64,000 bases of DNA from Pogona vitticeps (taxonomy: Eukaryota; Chordata; Lepidosauria; Squamata; Agamidae), in assembly GCF_051106095.1 (NCBI RefSeq), contig NC_135783.1, positions 311,803,322 to 311,867,321 on the forward strand. Direction: 5' to 3'. A program made the position numbers and the translations under genes. Positions 53,745-64,000 of this stretch are shown here, in pieces. Positions within the stretch are counted from its first letter, which is position 1; the number at the start of each line of letters is the position of its first letter. A model generated the notes under the pieces. That model had not been told where the DNA came from. It ran no database searches and worked only from the letters and a program-made list of their open reading frames with translations.

Positions 53745-55690
53745 CGTAGGTATCAAAATGGAACTAAAATGTTTATAATATTCGGACCCAATCCATTAGG
53801 GCCTGGTGTTTTACCATTTCTCAGTTTATTAATAACTTCAGCCATTTCTTCTTCTTTAATCTCTTCTTCCAATATTCTTTTATCACATTCCAATAATTTA
53901 ATTTTTGAATTCTCATTTATATAATTTTGTATATTCTCTTTCAGTACGTTGTTTCCTTTATATAATTTCTGATAACATTCTTGAAAAATCTTCAGTTTAT
54001 CTTTCATTATATTACAGCTCTTATTTGTTCTATCTTTAATTACGCCAATTGTATTTTTTAATCTTATATTTGTACACATTCTAGCTAATAACTTTGAATT
54101 TCTGTGGCTAAATTCAATAAAATGCCTCTTTATATACGTCAAATCCCTCTGGACTTTCTCTGTTTCTAAGTTTTCTAGTTCCTTTCTCTTAGCCTGAATT
54201 TCTACCAATAACCTTCTATCTCTTTCTTTAAAAAAAAAAACCTTGCTTTCCAAATTTCTCAAGTCTTCTTCCAAATTTTTTGCATTTTTCTCCTTAATTT
54301 TTTTTCCAATTTACAGGATTCCCTTATTGTTATTGCTCTCAAAATTGCATTCATCGTTTCCCACAACAGACCTAATTTCATACCTCCTGCTTCGTTTATT
54401 GTCCATAATTCTAAACATTCTTTATCTTTTCTATTACCTACTGGATATTTTCATCACCTTTCATTACCCTCCAAATATTCTTCAATAGATTATTTTTTAC
54501 CTTCTTGCTCAATATTGTGTTTCTTTAATGAACATCATTCCGATCATAAAAAGTTTTATCCTTTATTTTATCCATAACCTTATTAAAATTTCCTGCCATA
54601 ATAACATGACCCTTCTTTACCTTCTCCATTTCTTTAATAACCATATCATAAAAATCTCCCAGTTTATTATTAGGTGCGTAGACACTGACCAAAGTATATT
54701 CTTCCAAACCTATTTTACCCTGCATTATTATAAATCTACCATTACAATCTTTTACTACCTGTTTCAATATAAATTCACAATTTTTAAAAATTATAATTGC
54801 CACACCTCTAGATTTAGACATTCCAAAAGATTTTTCATAAATGTCTATATTATTCATCTTTAGTTCATTGACTCCATCTTCTCATTGATGAGTATCTTGC
54901 AGAAAGGCAATGTCCACCTTATTTTTCTTCAATAATGCTTCTATTCTTCTTCTTTTCATTATTGATCCCAGGCTTTTCACGTTTAAAGTAGCTAGTCTTA
55001 TTCTTTTGCCCATTTAAGTTCAAGGATTCTCCTCCTAACAGGCCCCGTGTGCAACCCTGCCCCCACCAAACTAACAAAAATAGACTAAAACTTAAAATTA
55101 ACATAACCCAAACATACAAGACTTTATCCTTAACAATCCAGTGAACATATATCTTTTTTAACACCCCACCATATTCCCCTGCCATAACTACTAGCGAGGG
55201 CACACTTAACACTTAATAAGACTGAAGCCCCCTTCTCCACCCCTTACACCCCTATATTTATAAGTAAAAAACACAATTAAGATCTAATTATTAATATTTT
55301 TAGTTTTGTTATTGTTGTTACGGTCTAATATTAATATAATTAGTATAATTATTACTACAAACTAGGAAAAAAGAAACATCGATATAGATGAATGAGGAAA
55401 AGAGAAAAATAAGAATAAGGAAAATTAAAAGATTTGGAAGGGGGGGAGGGAAGAACAGTTGGTCCATCTTCTAGTCCTTCAAAAATCTAGTTCTTTCTGC
55501 TTCAACCTTCTATTTTCTTGCTTGAAGATGGGGTTGGTTCCTGACCTTCCTCTTCTTCCTGCCAGGAAGTGCAGGAATCCTAAGCAAAATAGATCTGACA
55601 GATGGTTGTCTAATTTTTTTTCTCGAATGCCTCCAGTTCTGGAGCAGTCACCATCTCCTGCAGTAACTGTTTACATTGTTGTACTGCTGA
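53745..55690 (-). mobile_element. L1 LINE, 5' and central part, minus strand
   Basis: The ORF2 endonuclease region appears at 54990-54525: LATLNVKSLGSIMKRRRIEAL, DIAFLQDTHQ, then SKSRGVAIIIFKNCEFIL and GRFIIMQGKIGLEEYTLVSVYAPN. The pre-reverse-transcriptase region follows at 54274-53753, with KILEEEIKEEEMAEVINKL-like sequence and NGKTPGPNGL. The copy stops before the catalytic reverse transcriptase motifs, so the 3' half is missing. DNA at about 55450-55690 may be the end of ORF1. Several frameshifts and stops are present. Its AT richness is typical of L1 coding strands. Confidence 0.85.
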
Positions 55691-55796
55691 GATGAGTTGA
55701 GTCATTTTTCCTGATACAAAACAGAAATCCAGCTTCCTGTAACTTGAGCCCATTACTATATGTCCTGCACTCTTGTATGTAGAACAGATCCTTCAT

Positions 55797-55890
55797 TTTA
55801 TTTATTTATTTATTTTATTTTATTTATATCCCGCCTATCTAATCAATTAAGATTACTCTAGGCGGCTTACAACAATAAAACAACAACAAT
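55797..55890 (-). mobile_element. L2-type LINE tail, minus strand
   Basis: TTTA repeats are followed by 'tatatcccgcctatc' and 'taggcggcttacaac', the tail of a squamate L2-type LINE read from its complement. Confidence 0.75.
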
Positions 55891-56302
55891 CATCTCCTTT
55901 GTATGACTAACAAGTATTTGAAAAGTGCTATTGTATCTCCTCTCTTGTTCTACTATGAGTGTTGAGAGGGCAGCACGATGAGAAGGAAGGGAATCTCCAG
56001 CATTCAGATTTCTAAAGTAACAAAACATCTGTTTTAGACAGTTTCAGAAATGGGAAAATAAATTATGATTTTGTTTTTGTTTTAAATTTTAACAGAAGTG
56101 GCAGCTAAGAATTTGTAGCACAGTATCTTGGAACTAAAATGGTGGTTAATTACAAAGTAACTTCTTAAATAAGTACTGCTATAAAGAGGTTTAGATTAAA
56201 TGAGTTACTAACGTAGTGAAATTCTGTGATCTGTGGGAGGGTGTTCCAGGGGCATAAGACAGAATGAATCTAAATGAGCATGCACACACATGAATGCACA
56301 TG

Positions 56303-56303
<1 letters not shown>
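55891..56303. other. Unassigned DNA
   Basis: No gene or named repeat was seen. Confidence 0.35.

Positions 56304-56370
<67 letters not shown>
56304..56370. repeat. (CA)n microsatellite
   Basis: A CA array with a short AAACAAAC interruption. The spurious Cys/Val frames on the complement are artefacts. Confidence 0.95.
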
Positions 56371-56372
<2 letters not shown>

Positions 56373-56789
56373 TAAAGCAAGAGGTCCTACCTTGCAGACA
56401 AGATGTGAATGAGGAACTCTCCTCCAAACCCCTGCAGATATGTACATAGCCCTTACCTCTCCATTGTAGGGTCTTGGATGTTGACATGGGGAAGACTTGC
56501 TAACTAGGAGAGTCTTTTTATTTGATACTTCGCTATAACCCAGATCCCTCCTAGTCTCCAGATGCTCCTTCATGAAAGAGGGACATTTGCACAAACTCTG
56601 AAGCTGACATAAATAATTTCCCTCATATTGCTCGCAGTGGAAAGGAAATCTCTTTGTTGCTGTTATGTGTTTCTTCTTCAAGAAAGAGGAATTAAATCTC
56701 CACTTCTCTGCGATGTCCATTCTGCCAAATGCACTATAACAGAACTAAGGATTTGGTAGAGGTTCCAGTGTTGGAGCACTCTTACTTAT

Positions 56790-56870
56790 TTAGGAAGTAA
56801 TACCTTGGTCGTTTGACCAGATAGGCGGGGTATAAATAGAATAACTAAATAACTAAATAAAATACTTAGA
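56790..56870 (+). mobile_element. L2-type LINE tail, plus strand
   Basis: 'gtttgaccagataggcgggg' then TATAAATAGAATAACTAAATAAC is the L2-type tail in plus orientation. Confidence 0.7.
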
Positions 56871-57458
56871 ATATAAATTAAACAGCTTAGGAACAGGAAA
56901 ATCTGGGGAAACATTGTGCTAAATGTATTGAATGTGGTATGATTTCAGGTAGAGACAAGCTGCTGCAAGGTATATGAAACCGATTCAACAAGTTTACAGA
57001 ACATATAATTTTCAGAATGGAACCATATTCTGAATTGAATAAAAGGATGCATAATGTACTGACCTTTATTATTATTTTGTTATTTTGTTTTATTGTTTTT
57101 TAAATGTCATGTTATGCCATAACATTTGTTATCATTTTATTCATTCCAGGCTGCCCCTTGAGGAAGGTGGGCTGCTTCCAGTGGCAGATTTGGGCTGTTG
57201 TGAAGGGGCAAAACATTGTTAGGTACTCAAGTCGTGGTGGCTGTATTTCTATTGGAAGACATGTTTATTGAATTTTCTGTCTTATGTATCAAAATAATTT
57301 GCTCCTGCAGGGAGGGGGTACCATGCACTTTTGCATGGTTGGATAGGGTTTTGCTGCCTCAGGCAACAAAACACCTTGGGCAGTTCTCTGTGCCTTCTAA
57401 AATGTTAAAGTTTGATGAGTTTCCATGTATGGATGGAAAAGTGAAATAATCAGTCTAA
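56871..57458. other. Unassigned DNA
   Basis: No gene was recognised. Short frames match nothing known. Confidence 0.35.
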
Positions 57459-57489
57459 AGGAAGGAAGGGAGGGAGGGAGGGAGGGAGT

Positions 57490-57550
<61 letters not shown>

Positions 57551-57631
57551 AGGAAGGAAGAAAGGAAGGAAGGAAGGAAGGAAGGAAGGAAGGAAGGAAG
57601 GAAGGAAGGAAGGAAGGAAGGAAGGAAGGAA
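57459..57631. repeat. Compound (GGGA)n-(GGCA)n-(GGAA)n microsatellite
   Basis: About 30 bp of GGAA/GGGA repeats, about 60 bp of GGCA (57490-57549) and about 80 bp of GGAA follow each other in phase. They look like successive expansions of one tetranucleotide that changed by point mutation. Confidence 0.97.
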
Positions 57632-59724
57632 AAATGGAGCAACAGGAAGATATCCCTAATATCATCATTTTGCTTAAGAACAAAAGTACAGCTATGGAGT
57701 CCCCTTGATTATTAGAGGGCAGCAGTACCAAGTAAATAGCAATGGGACTATTGGATAGAAGAAATACTAGGATTACTAAAAGGGTAGAAATAATAAGAAT
57801 TTAGAAGAAGCAAAGAAGAAGAGGGATAGGTGCTGCAGTTCATCAGCTTTGTATTATCTGTTTTTGAAAGATCTATGGGATGATGGTAACATTTCATCCA
57901 ACTCCCCTCCTCCTTCTAATTAATGCTTAAGCTTTTCTTGTACACACTGCCATAATGAGTCTGTTATTTTATTCAAATACTGCTTGAGAAGTAATAGGAC
58001 TCTGTCCAAATCAAGAAGTATCCATAAACTGCAGGCACATTTCCCTCTGAAATGTTACTTTCAAAAAAATCATAAAGTGCAGATGGCACCACAAATAAAT
58101 GACTGTCATGCACCAGGATCTTTTCTATGCAAATGACTAATACATCAGTACAATTCTGCCAGAGCAACAGCAAGAGCCTGCCAAAAAAGAATCATATCAT
58201 AATCAGTGCGTGTTCCTGATTGTTCACTGTTTGTGACACATATGGATCCTCCGAAATACAGAACACCTACCTAGAGAAACAGTCAAATCATTATGCATCA
58301 TGAACTTTTGCATGTGTTTAGAATGTTTTAAGGAAACTATTTGGTCTGCAATAAACAGACATATTTTCTCTGTGTCATTACAGCAATAGCTTGTGCAAAA
58401 ATAAAAAAGCAATAAACAAGACTGTTGTTGTAGCAATGCTTAAACTTGCAAATCCCTACACTTGAAAAGCATGTTAGCTCTCATTGAAGAATAATAGGAT
58501 CAATTACCTGTTTGAGAGAGTGAATTTAAAACATATATATCTTTAAAGATCACAAGCTGAGTTGAAGAGTGAAGTTATTTTTGTCCCCATCACCCCAAAG
58601 AGTTGGTCTGAATTCAGAAAGGAAATGATGTAGAGACACTGAATATACTTGATCATACGTTGTTTCAATCAACATATTGATCAACAAAGCTACGCAGAAT
58701 CTTGGAGCAGAGGTTTTTCATCCAGTACTGAGTAAGAAAGGTGAGTACCACCATTGGTGAGTAAGAGAGGTGACACCGATTAACTTCTTAGAGTGGAACA
58801 TACTATAGAGACAATGACTGGAGGAGTCTGGAAGTTGTAGTCAAAAAAGCAATGTTTCTGGGTTTTGTTTTATTTGCCAGATTATTAGTGGATTATTTAA
58901 CTACTGAAGATGGGGGTTATGAAATACATATATATTTAATCTTTTCCTTTTTTAAAAAACCTTGGCCATGTGGAATGCTTTTTATATTCTCAGAACCACT
59001 AAGGTGGCATCCAAGATTCAATGGTGCGCACAAGTGTATTGGGAATAGTGGAATATAGACTTCCTTTGCTTCTTCTTTCTGCTGCATCCCTTGTGACACT
59101 AAAAACAACAACAACAAAAACCACCCCACAGGTTTTCCCAGCCCTCTGGAACAGCTTTGTAAAGGTGTACAAAATGATCCAGATAGAGACACTGGAAAAT
59201 GCAACAAAATCCAGTGAAAGTGCATCCTATGTATTCTACATTTTTACCACATTATCTTTAAAGACTTCGAATACTTACAGGTTTTACTCGGCATATTAAT
59301 ATCTAGGACATTATCAGAATATTAACCATAGTTTCTTCCTAGCTATCCAGGAGGTAAACACTTCACTGAAATGCACAGAAAAATATCAATCTTTCATTTG
59401 TGTCTGTTATGTGAGAATCTGAACAGTATAAGGACATCTCAAACAAGATAGTGTGAACACCAAAAGAAACAAGATTGCAATCCTATACCTGTTGTGTTGT
59501 GTGCTTTGAAGAGGAGAGCCAGACTGAAGACATTAAGTAAATGCACTGAAAGATATTACACATTTGCAGAATAACACTTGGTGATGGGGGCCTCAGGGAC
59601 CAGAAAAGAACAGGTACTAATTAGACCGTGGCCTCCTAGGTCCATGCTGGGCCCCATGTGGCCTGTAGTTACTTCCCCCAATCCGAATTCTCAGTGTGGT
59701 TTTCCCCATGTGAGTTCTGATAGT
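57632..59724. other. Unassigned AT-rich DNA
   Basis: No gene or named transposon was found. Short frames on both strands near 58850-59300 match nothing known. Confidence 0.4.
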
Positions 59725-59732
59725 CTACTACA

Positions 59733-60095
59733 GTGGCAGTGAACCTTTTTGGGCCCTGAGTGCCCAAACTGAAAAAGAATAGAAAAAAACAGGTGACGGC
59801 AGGCCATGGCAGCAGCGCCAAAACTGGAAGTGGCAGTGGCAGAACTGGAAGTGACAGTGGAAGGGGAAATCCTGGCACAGAGGTGCCTTGAGACTCCACT
59901 CCAGATCAACCACCAGCACCAGTTGCTCTGGATCCTGGCCTGCCGCCTGTTGAAGCGACAACACGGGGGCTGCAGCCTGCTCCTGAGGTTTGGCTGCGGG
60001 GTAAAAGTAGTGATACGGCAACTTATGGCTTGCATGCCTGCAGAAAGGGCTCTGCATGCCAGCTGTAGCATGCATGGTTCACCATCTAGTACTTC
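59733..60095. mobile_element. Probable hAT non-autonomous element
   Basis: The left end reads CAGTGGCAGTGAACCTTTTT followed by 'gggccctgagtgcccaaac'. The right end reads 'ggctctgcatgccagctgt' then 'gcatggttcaccatctag'. These resemble the ends of a common vertebrate hAT family whose termini read CAGTGGCGAACCTTTTT. The interior is GC-rich and non-coding. No clean 8-bp duplication is visible. A word 'ctagtacttcatacaaac' is nearly repeated just outside the right end. Confidence 0.6.
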
Positions 60096-60528
60096 ATACA
60101 AACCTAGTCTAGTACTTTATACAAATTTTTGTCTGTGAGTAAATTTGGTTTAACTTAACTTCTGAATAGACATTTGTAGGAATATTCTGTAATGTTCTTG
60201 TGGTGATGCCCTCCGGTGTTTACTTCACTTAGAAAAGTCCAAGTAAGCTAGAGAAGTTACTCTTTTGGACCCTAAACTTTTGGTTCAATCTATCCATCCA
60301 TATTATTTCTAAATAATATTCCAGAATGTGCCTGTCATTTCCCTTTTTCCACTTTCAAACAAAAAACACATGAACAGCAAGGAAGAGAAAGCAGGATGAT
60401 GAAGCATTGTTTAGAAAGTACTGAGGAACACCACAGCCCATCAACATCAACCACACTGTTCTGATCAATGAGGAAACTCCAGTCAACTCCAACTCCTCAG
60501 CAATTTCTAGCATGCTTGTCTGACTGAA
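60096..60528. other. Unassigned DNA
   Basis: No gene or named repeat was seen apart from the near-duplicate noted beside the hAT-like element. Confidence 0.35.
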
Positions 60529-60770
<242 letters not shown>

Positions 60771-61060
60771 GTGTATCAGCTACTACTCTGGGCAATTTCT
60801 GAAAATATAACATAAATATACAGACAAAGTTCAAATAATAAACATGCAAAAAAGAACCCATTCTAAAAACCCATGTCTAACAGGCATTACAAAACTCAAG
60901 ATGGCAAACCAAGGGGTGATCTGAATAGTGCCTGAAAAATAAAATTAAGAAGGGATGAAGTTTTCAAAGGCCTGGGTGAAAAGCCAGGTTTTAATTTGCT
61001 TCTTGAAGCTCAGGAGGATGGATGCTAATCACACCTCCACAGGAATATACAGCATCTACA
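60771..61060 (-). mobile_element. L2/CR1-type LINE 3' fragment, minus strand
   Basis: Downstream of the tetranucleotide array, 'gtgaaaagccaggttttaa' and 'ttgcttcttgaagctc' on the plus strand are the complement of the FK-LKT-LF end of an L2-type ORF2. The array therefore probably arose from the LINE tail, as at 2088 and 38836. Decayed. Confidence 0.55.
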
Positions 61061-63490
61061 CTTATATCTGGCCATATTGGCTACGTCATTCTTGAAGCAG
61101 TATCCTAAAAGTGTATTTTTCCCCCTGTCTGATATTTGTCTGTCTCTCTTTCTCTCCAGGGGAGTACCATCCAACCCCATCTGTATCCAAATATTTTGTA
61201 TTTAATATATCCAGATTGGGGTGGGAGTGGAAGACAATTATAAATGAGGAAAACAAAGGGTCACAATCTGGGAAGAAGGCCACCACATAGCATTATTGGG
61301 TCTGGGAATGTGGCAGACCCTCAGTGTGTAGGGAAAGTTCTTACCAGGTTCCTTCCTTCCACCCATCCTCCCATGAGACCTGGGCACTGTTTCTTGCCTC
61401 ATTAACAGCCTGCCATAAAGACAGTGCCTAATGCTACTTTAACTTATCCAAAAGAGTTGGTCATCTATCTCACATTCACTCACCAACTCAGTCCTAGGTA
61501 TAATGAGGACTTGGTGTAGCTACCTAAAAGAGGAAACAAGACAACTCCAGAACATAGAAAATCCCAATAAGTGGTATGCTACCCTTTCTTTGCCATGCCT
61601 GAATGTCAAATAGCTGCTTGGTTTGGTAAAGAGGGAATAAATAGAACCCAATGAGGTCAATTTGAACCCTGTCCAGGATTCAACTACTGTATTAGAGTTT
61701 CCAGGAGAAGTTTTGGCTTTCATTGAGACTTCACCTCTTGTTGCTTCCCTCCTTCCCTCCAGGTATTTATGTTCAACTGTCAGCATTTTAAACTCCCAAA
61801 ACACTGGAATAGACACCAGTGATTTCTAAAAGCATGTGTACCAGACCTTCCAGTGATTTCTAGGAGCATGTGTACCAGACCTACCAGCTACAGGTCTGGT
61901 AGGTCCATGGCTACAGGACTTACCAGACCTGTAGCTATCTTGTGTCTATTACAGAAATGTACAAATATCCCTGTTCCACTCTTGTGGTTCCCCCACCCCA
62001 AAAATATTAGTGCATACCTTTACTATCTATCTGGCCCTCCAGTTTTCAGTCTCTCAGGGTGTTGGCAGTTGACTAGTAAAGCCTACTGACACGGCTTATC
62101 CCTTACATAGCTGTCTCCTAGATTTGTTCCACCCTTTCTACCCCTGCATAAAACAGGAGGGCAAACGTCTCACACCTATATCCAGCAGATTCAGAGGTGC
62201 ACTTTTTGTACTAAAAAGTTAACAGAAACACATACATTTATACCAGTATTTCTGGCATATACGCCACCCCCGACTGATTGCCCAAATTCTCTCCTAGCTG
62301 AGGATCGATCTTCCACATTCTTTGTGACATTGTAACTGAGTAAGAACGCCTTCCTAATATAGCTAATCCTGAATGTTTAATTTCTTCAAACTGAATCTGG
62401 AAGACTTCCCAGATCATACATCTGTTATGCTAATTGGCAAAAGAGAAGGATGAAGAAAGAAAGAAATGCGGGGGGGGGGATCAATGTCCTTCTCTCTTCC
62501 CTTTTTATCTAGGAAAAAACATTACATGATCATTGCTTATTCCCTTCCTTCTTTCCTCCACTGCATGTTTGCAGGCTTACCTGGTCCAAATACAGACAGG
62601 AACACCTGTACATCAGATATGTTACAAGTGCACTGTAAAACAGGGATATGCACCACTAGTGCTCCAGAAGAGAAGAGATTTTGCATCCTTTTCCACCTGG
62701 AATACAATCCATCAATGGAATTCATGGCTGAAAAGTAATGATAACACACTGCAGTTAGGAGATGAGACAGGTGTGGGTATTGTTTAACTGTCTGTTATTC
62801 TAACATTAGAAACTGATTCTGGTTAATTTTTCTGGTTAAACTGACCTTTCCCAGGGGCTCCATGACAGGGACTTCCAGGATCATGAATGGTCAATCTCCT
62901 TCTGCTCTGGGGTTTCTGGCTGTGCGTTATAGCATACTTTCGCTTTCCCAAGTGAGTCTCACTGGTACCATTTTTTAAATTTTCAGCATCTTTAACTTCC
63001 AAAGCATCAAAGCAAAATTTGTTGGTTCAGTGAGCTCTAATTTGACATATGCATCACTTTGCATTTCCTCAATTCACTTTGGATCAGTTTGTAAATGGAC
63101 AAATACCTCCACCTCATTTTGTTTTCAGAACATATTCTCAATCTGCTTTATACTTAGAAAACCTTGGGAGTGTTAACATGATTTGGATGGACATCATTAT
63201 ATAACTGTTATTTATCTTATTATTTCTCAGCATTTCTGTTGGCAGCAGACCAAAGGATCAAGCCAAAAAATGAGGAATGAAGTCCTAAAAATCTGCAGGT
63301 GATATGACAAGTTTGCAAAGTCATTTATTTTTGAATTTTAGTTAACAAATTAGCTGCTATTTGCAATTGTTCTAAATTGATAACCAAATATTTTGGTATG
63401 TTTCTGATTGCTGAAATTAGTATGGGGAAGAAGATGATCTTGCCTCCATATTCTTTTTTAAAAAATGCTTTAAATTACAGAACTTCACAA
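61061..63490. other. Unassigned DNA with a 34-bp tandem duplication
   Basis: A 34-bp unit beginning CCAGTGATTTCTA occurs twice in tandem (61816-61849 and 61850-61883). It is followed by inverted words around 'acaggtctggtagg' / 'accagacctgta' (61890-61935). Otherwise no gene or named repeat was recognised. Confidence 0.45.
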
Positions 63491-63495
63491 TTTTG

Positions 63496-63835
63496 TTATT
63501 TTCTGTACTTTTGAGATTGCTTGTTAGTGTAACTCCAACTTCTATAAGGTATCTTTTTTGTTTGTTCTGTATCCAGAAGAATTACACCTGGTTTGTTGAC
63601 ATCAACCATATTATCCATGATGTTGCTTGTCCCTGTATAGCATTGTAATTTTATTCCAAGAGTTTGCCTCTTTTCATGTAATAGCACATTCATCTCACCA
63701 AAGTTCATTTTCTTTTGTACCGGTATAATGTAGGACTCAATGATGTTTAAGAGACTGTTCAATTTATCAGGAAAGCTCTCAAACAACTAATATCATCCAC
63801 ATACTTTAGAAGCTAAACATCAAATCTATTTGTCT
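63496..63835 (-). mobile_element. LINE reverse transcriptase scrap, possibly R4 clade
   Basis: The minus strand has YVDDI just upstream, then a LLNIIESY..VQKKMNFGEMNVLLHEKRQTLGIKL arrangement. This parallels the 'ADD...FS.D..MxFGxxKCxxLxxKRG....GI.L' block that follows the catalytic Asp pair in R4-like LINEs, known from lizards. It is short and decayed, and the assignment is tentative. Confidence 0.35.
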
Positions 63836-63847
63836 GATAATTGGCTT

Positions 63848-63914
63848 GTAGCTTTCTTCTTCTTCTTCTTCTTCTTCTTCTTCGTCTCCTCCTCCTCCTC
63901 CTCCTCCTCCTCCT
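63848..63914. repeat. (CTT)n-(CTC)n trinucleotide array
   Basis: CTT repeats pass into CTC repeats, with an ATT/ATC tail. Pure pyrimidine on the plus strand. Confidence 0.95.
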
Positions 63915-64000
63915 ATTATTATCATCAACATCATCTCTTGCATCTTCCTCCTCCTCATTAAACCTACTATATGTCAAATTTTGCATTATTCATTACAATA

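Overview
The window looks like intergenic DNA from a squamate reptile, most likely a lizard. This rests on its repeat content: BovB/RTE LINEs with their diagnostic 3' end, CR1, L2-type, L1 and possible R4 LINEs, tRNA-derived Sauria-like SINEs with BovB-like tails, hAT and TA-flanked DNA transposons, a Ngaro element, a Gmr1-like LTR element, and many long tetranucleotide arrays. I recognise no host protein-coding exon, no rRNA or tRNA gene and no CRISPR array. Almost every long open frame belongs to a transposable element.

Layout. 0-6.4 kb: a Ty3-type RNase H fossil near 0.9 kb, an RTE copy split by an L2-type LINE (1.9-3.0 kb), two BovB copies nested antisense (3.7-5.7 kb) and an unnamed repeat that recurs at 12.3 kb. 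6.4-11 kb: AT-rich DNA with few repeats. 11-17 kb: SINEs, a 186-bp palindromic retroposon with a 16-bp target duplication, and a large CA array. 17.2-23.4 kb: a young, whole-looking Gmr1-like LTR retrotransposon with integrase encoded before reverse transcriptase, 5-bp duplications and nearly identical LTRs, sitting inside an old hAT/BED transposase remnant. 24-32 kb: hAT MITEs, a CR1 copy split by a second palindromic retroposon, inverted copies of an unassigned LINE, and another hAT MITE. 34-36 kb: a solo LTR related to the 17-kb element and an old RTE copy. 38-39.5 kb: L2-type LINE pieces. 42.4-48.2 kb: a broken Ngaro element (reverse transcriptase, RNase H, tyrosine recombinase, SGNH hydrolase) split by a 2.2-kb TA-flanked DNA element. 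48.6-49.1 kb: a CpG-rich MITE. 52-56.9 kb: a hAT MITE, CR1 and L2-type tails and an L1. 57-61 kb: large microsatellites and a hAT-like element. A LINE reverse-transcriptase scrap closes the window.

The elements record layers of insertion: hAT then Gmr1-like; RTE then L2-type; BovB then BovB; CR1 then palindromic retroposon; Ngaro then TA element. The most notable items are the Gmr1-like element with its unusual domain order and related solo LTR, the palindromic retroposon, and the Ngaro element with its SGNH domain. Family names come from motifs and memory of consensus sequences, so borders without a target duplication are approximate.
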